A DNA stretch of 33,577 nt, from positions 1-33,577 of the forward strand of contig JAZLJD010000081.1 of assembly GCA_045617725.1 (NCBI GenBank), given 5' to 3'. Below the pieces are notes generated by a model. The model did no database searches and was not told the DNA's origin. It saw only the letters and a list, made by a program, of their open reading frames with translations. Made by a program: the position numbers and the translations under genes. Source of the stretch: JAZLJD01 sp045617725. Lineage in GTDB: Bacteria > Bacillota > Clostridia > Lachnospirales > Lachnospiraceae. Shown in pieces: positions 31,167 through 33,577 of this stretch (positions are counted from its first letter, which is position 1; every line of letters starts with the position of its first letter).

Positions 31167-32012
31167 ATGGTTTATCAGTGGTACCCCGGTCATATGACCA
31201 AGGCACGCAGAATGATGGAGGAGGATGTCAAGGCGGTAGATTTGGTAATCGAACTGCTTGACGCAAGGGTTCCCTTCGCGTCCAAAAATCCGGACATAGA
31301 CAGAATCGCAGGCAATAAACAGCGCCTTATCATCCTTAACAAAGCCGATCTTTCTGACGATATAGAGAATAAAAAGTGGTGTGCTTATTATGAGAAACAG
31401 GGCTTTACCGTACTGCTTATTAATGCCAGGCAATCCGGAATCGGAAGCCGTGTTCTGAATGCGGCTACGAAGGCCTGCAGGGAGAAAATCGAACGAGACC
31501 AAAAGCGCGGTATAGTAAACAGACCGATTCGTGCGATGGTTGTCGGTATTCCGAATGTCGGTAAGTCTACCTTTATCAATTCTCTTGCCGGAAAGGCCTG
31601 TGCCCAGACCGGAAATAAGCCGGGTGTTACGAAGGGCAAGCAATGGATTCGTCTCAACAAAGGCCTGGAACTTTTGGATACGCCGGGTATTCTTTGGCCC
31701 CGCTTTGAGAATCAGGAGGTCGGACTGCATCTTGCCTTCATCGGTTCCATCAACGATGAAATTTTGGATGAGCAGGAACTGGCTTTTGAACTCATCAAAT
31801 TTATGAAAGAGAAGTATCCCGCAAAGCTTAATGAACGATATGGTATTACGCTTTCGGAAGATGCTTTTGAAGATATGAAAAACATCGCAATCAAGAGAGG
31901 TTGCCTCTTAAAGCAGTCCGAACCGGACACGCGTAAGGCTTCCAAGCTTATTTTGGATGATTTCCGTAGCGGAAAGCTCGGAAATATCACAATTGAGCCG
32001 ATGATTTCATAG
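31167..32012 (+). CDS. rbgA: Ribosome biogenesis GTPase RbgA (YlqF)
   Basis: RbgA promotes late 50S assembly. The 281-aa product shows the circularly permuted GTPase order: G4 NKAD (58-61), G1 GIPNVGKST (127-135), G2 near PGVT (152-155), G3 DTPG (171-174). The N-terminal YQWYPGHMTKA is the YlqF signature. The lepB-rbgA-rnhB order is common in Firmicutes. Shine-Dalgarno is AAAGGGA. Confidence 0.96.
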   Translation: MVYQWYPGHMTKARRMMEEDVKAVDLVIELLDARVPFASKNPDIDRIAGNKQRLIILNKADLSDDIENKKWCAYYEKQGFTVLLINARQSGIGSRVLNAATKACREKIERDQKRGIVNRPIRAMVVGIPNVGKSTFINSLAGKACAQTGNKPGVTKGKQWIRLNKGLELLDTPGILWPRFENQEVGLHLAFIGSINDEILDEQELAFELIKFMKEKYPAKLNERYGITLSEDAFEDMKNIAIKRGCLLKQSEPDTRKASKLILDDFRSGKLGNITIEPMIS

Positions 32013-32027
32013 AAAGAGTGGTTTGCA

Positions 32028-32615
32028 ATGAAAAAGGGATTAAAAGATGTACTGTCTTTAAGCCTTTATCTTTTGGTGGTTGTGTGCCTTGCGTATCTGC
32101 TGGTTACATTTGTGGTACAGCGTACGGAAGTTCTGGGCGAAAGCATGGAACCCACATTGTGCGATAAGGATAATATTCTGGTCGACAAAATAAGCTATCG
32201 GTTTCATGACCCCAAGCGGTTTGATGTAGTCGTTTTTTCCGTAGAGAAACAGGATGAAGAGTCCTTTGTAAAACGGATTATCGGGCTTCCCGGCGAGACG
32301 GTTTATATTGACGGGGATGGAATCATCTATGTGAAGGCGCCCGGAGAGGATGATTTTTCGCCGCTTAAGGATTTTGAGGGACTTGACCAAATAGACAGTA
32401 ATCATTTGGGTAGGGCCTCAAAGCCCATAACACTTTCAAAGGACGAGTACTTTGTACTCGGAGATAACCGAAACAATTCAACGGACTCAAGAAGTACGCT
32501 GACAGTCAGTAAGTATTCATCCAGGTATCTTGTGGGTAATGTCAATAAAAGCAGAATCATCGGAAAAGCAAAATATGTGATTTATCCGTTTGATTCCATG
32601 AGGAAAATAAAGTGA
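32028..32615 (+). CDS. lepB: Signal peptidase I (active type)
   Basis: The 195-aa product removes signal peptides of exported proteins at the outer membrane face. An N-terminal helix (about 9-30) anchors it; box B VLGESMEPT holds nucleophile Ser39 and box D FVKRIIGLPGE holds general base Lys82; box E is GDNRNNSTDSR. All catalytic residues are intact, unlike the upstream paralogue. Its stop overlaps the rnhB GTG start by 4 nt. Confidence 0.96.
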   Translation: MKKGLKDVLSLSLYLLVVVCLAYLLVTFVVQRTEVLGESMEPTLCDKDNILVDKISYRFHDPKRFDVVVFSVEKQDEESFVKRIIGLPGETVYIDGDGIIYVKAPGEDDFSPLKDFEGLDQIDSNHLGRASKPITLSKDEYFVLGDNRNNSTDSRSTLTVSKYSSRYLVGNVNKSRIIGKAKYVIYPFDSMRKIK

Positions 32616-33364
32616 AAACCGCAGAAATAAAAGAGATTTTGTTAAATACAAAGGTGGAGCAGCTCCCCGAAGTGATTGCACTGTACGAAAGCGACGAGCG
32701 TGCAGCCGTACAGAGCCTTCTTAAGAGTGCCGGGAATCGATATAAAGCATACCTTAGCGAGCTTGAGCGTACCGAGCAGATGAAAAAGTTTGAATATAAG
32801 TATGCGGATTACGAGTATATATGCGGGATTGACGAAGTCGGAAGGGGACCGCTGGCAGGACCGGTTATGGCAGCCGCCGTTATACTTCCGAAGGACTGTA
32901 AGATTCTTTATATAAACGATTCCAAGCAGCTTTCTTCCAAAAAGAGGGAGGAACTTTACGAGCTTATTACAAAAGAAGCTGTAGCTTGGGCTGTGGGAGT
33001 ACGGGATGAGAAGCGAATTGACGAAATCAATATACTGAATGCGACCTACGAAGCCATGCAGGATGCGGTGCATTCCCTTTCGGTTACACCGGATATTCTG
33101 TTAAACGATGCCGTCAAGATTCCGAACCTTCCCATGAAACAGGTTCCCATTGTGAAGGGAGATGCTCAGTCCATTTCCATTGCGGCAGCTTCCATTGTAG
33201 CCAAGGTTACCAGAGACCGTTTTATGGAGGAGATGGACCTTAAGTATCCCGGTTACGGTTTTTCGGGCAATAAAGGATACGGCTCCAAAGAACATATCGA
33301 AGCCATTAAGACGATGGGCCCCTGTGAAATTCACAGGCGCAGCTTTATCGGTAATTTTATATAA
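32612..33364 (+). CDS. rnhB: Ribonuclease HII
   Basis: RNase HII cuts RNA in RNA-DNA hybrids and removes misincorporated ribonucleotides. The 250-aa product has the GIDEVGRGPLAGPV catalytic motif (about 71-84), INDSKQLSSKKREEL, and a later acidic site in LLNDAVK. An N-terminal extension of about 65 residues, as in Bacillus RnhB, precedes the core. Start is GTG 32612, overlapping the lepB stop, with GAGG eight nucleotides upstream. Family B repeats begin 9 nt after the stop. Confidence 0.95.
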   Translation: MKTAEIKEILLNTKVEQLPEVIALYESDERAAVQSLLKSAGNRYKAYLSELERTEQMKKFEYKYADYEYICGIDEVGRGPLAGPVMAAAVILPKDCKILYINDSKQLSSKKREELYELITKEAVAWAVGVRDEKRIDEINILNATYEAMQDAVHSLSVTPDILLNDAVKIPNLPMKQVPIVKGDAQSISIAAASIVAKVTRDRFMEEMDLKYPGYGFSGNKGYGSKEHIEAIKTMGPCEIHRRSFIGNFI

Positions 33365-33372
33365 TAAGAGGG

Positions 33373-33577
33373 TAGTGTGAAAAATGCAGGCATTTTTCAT
33401 GCGACACTTTGTGTCGCAATCCGTAGCAGCTTCGCTGCAATGCAGTGAAGGGCTAAATATACCGGATTGCGAAATGCGGGGATTAGTGTGAAAAATGCAG
33501 GCATTTTTCACGCGACACTTTGTGTCGCAATCCGTAGCAGCTTCGCTGCAATGCAGTGAAGGGCTAAATATACCGGA
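33373..33577. repeat. Family B structured tandem repeat (111-bp unit, second cut by window end)
   Basis: Unit 1 is 33373-33483 and unit 2 is 33484-33577 (94 of 111 nt). The visible overlap has one difference, T33400 against C33511. Each unit contains hairpin 1 TGAAAAATG/CATTTTTCA (33378-33399), hairpin 2 GCGACAC-TTT-GTGTCGC (33401-33417), a 10-bp arm TCGCAATCCG/CGGATTGCGA (33414-33423 with 33463-33472) and inner hairpin CTTCGCTGC-AAT-GCAGTGAAG (33430-33450), the latter competing with GCAGC-TTC-GCTGC (33426-33438). Nothing coding is credible here. Confidence 0.88.

Noticed and set aside
33101..33511. 136-aa minus-strand open frame with repeated MKNACIFHT
   Set aside because: It crosses the family B repeats and runs antisense into rnhB; it is a product of the repeat.

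Overview
This window looks like chromosomal DNA from a Gram-positive anaerobe of the class Clostridia, most probably the family Lachnospiraceae. The evidence is gene order (rpmF-plsX-acpP-rnc-smc-ftsY and ylxM-ffh-rpsP-khpA-rimM-trmD-rplS-lepB-rbgA-rnhB, both typical of Firmicutes), purine-rich Shine-Dalgarno sites of the AGGAG type, near-consensus TTGACA/TATAAT promoters and a tRNA gene without an encoded CCA end. This is inference from gene content; no taxonomic search was possible. Nearly all genes are on the + strand. Exceptions are tmcAL and a tRNA-Leu.

Layout. Positions 1-287 hold a structured intergenic repeat (family A) in front of a degenerate Sir2-like gene (313-993). A very acidic single-pass membrane protein (1035-3458) follows, then hisH, hisF and ung, closed by a bidirectional terminator shared with tRNA-Leu(CAA). 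A small zinc-finger membrane protein is translationally coupled to polA; coaE, an FtsA-superfamily protein, a WalJ/YycJ-type metallo-beta-lactamase-fold hydrolase, an ACT-domain protein and its usual UPF0210 partner, and a GNAT-like protein follow. tmcAL converges on the GNAT gene and diverges from pta. Next is the envelope/translation cluster: DUF177, rpmF, plsX, acpP, a second family A repeat, rnc, smc, ftsY, then ilvA. The signal-recognition and ribosome cluster (ylxM, ffh, rpsP, khpA, rimM, trmD, rplS) has an L19-leader-like element before rplS. The last block has a signal-peptidase paralogue lacking its catalytic residues, rbgA, an intact lepB and rnhB, and ends in a 111-bp tandem structured repeat (family B).

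How the genes fit together. Most are housekeeping genes: histidine ring assembly, DNA repair and replication, CoA and phospholipid/fatty-acid supply, chromosome segregation, co-translational protein targeting and export, ribosome and tRNA maturation. The less ordinary content is (i) two intergenic repeat families whose stems are kept by compensatory or neutral base changes, (ii) two apparent pseudoenzymes (Sir2-like and signal-peptidase-like), (iii) an FtsA-like protein with a long C-terminal extension that seems internally duplicated, and (iv) compact regulatory arrangements, including a promoter whose -35 box lies in a terminator stem and a terminator-like hairpin directly before rimM. I saw no CRISPR array, transposase, prophage or recognisable defence operon.
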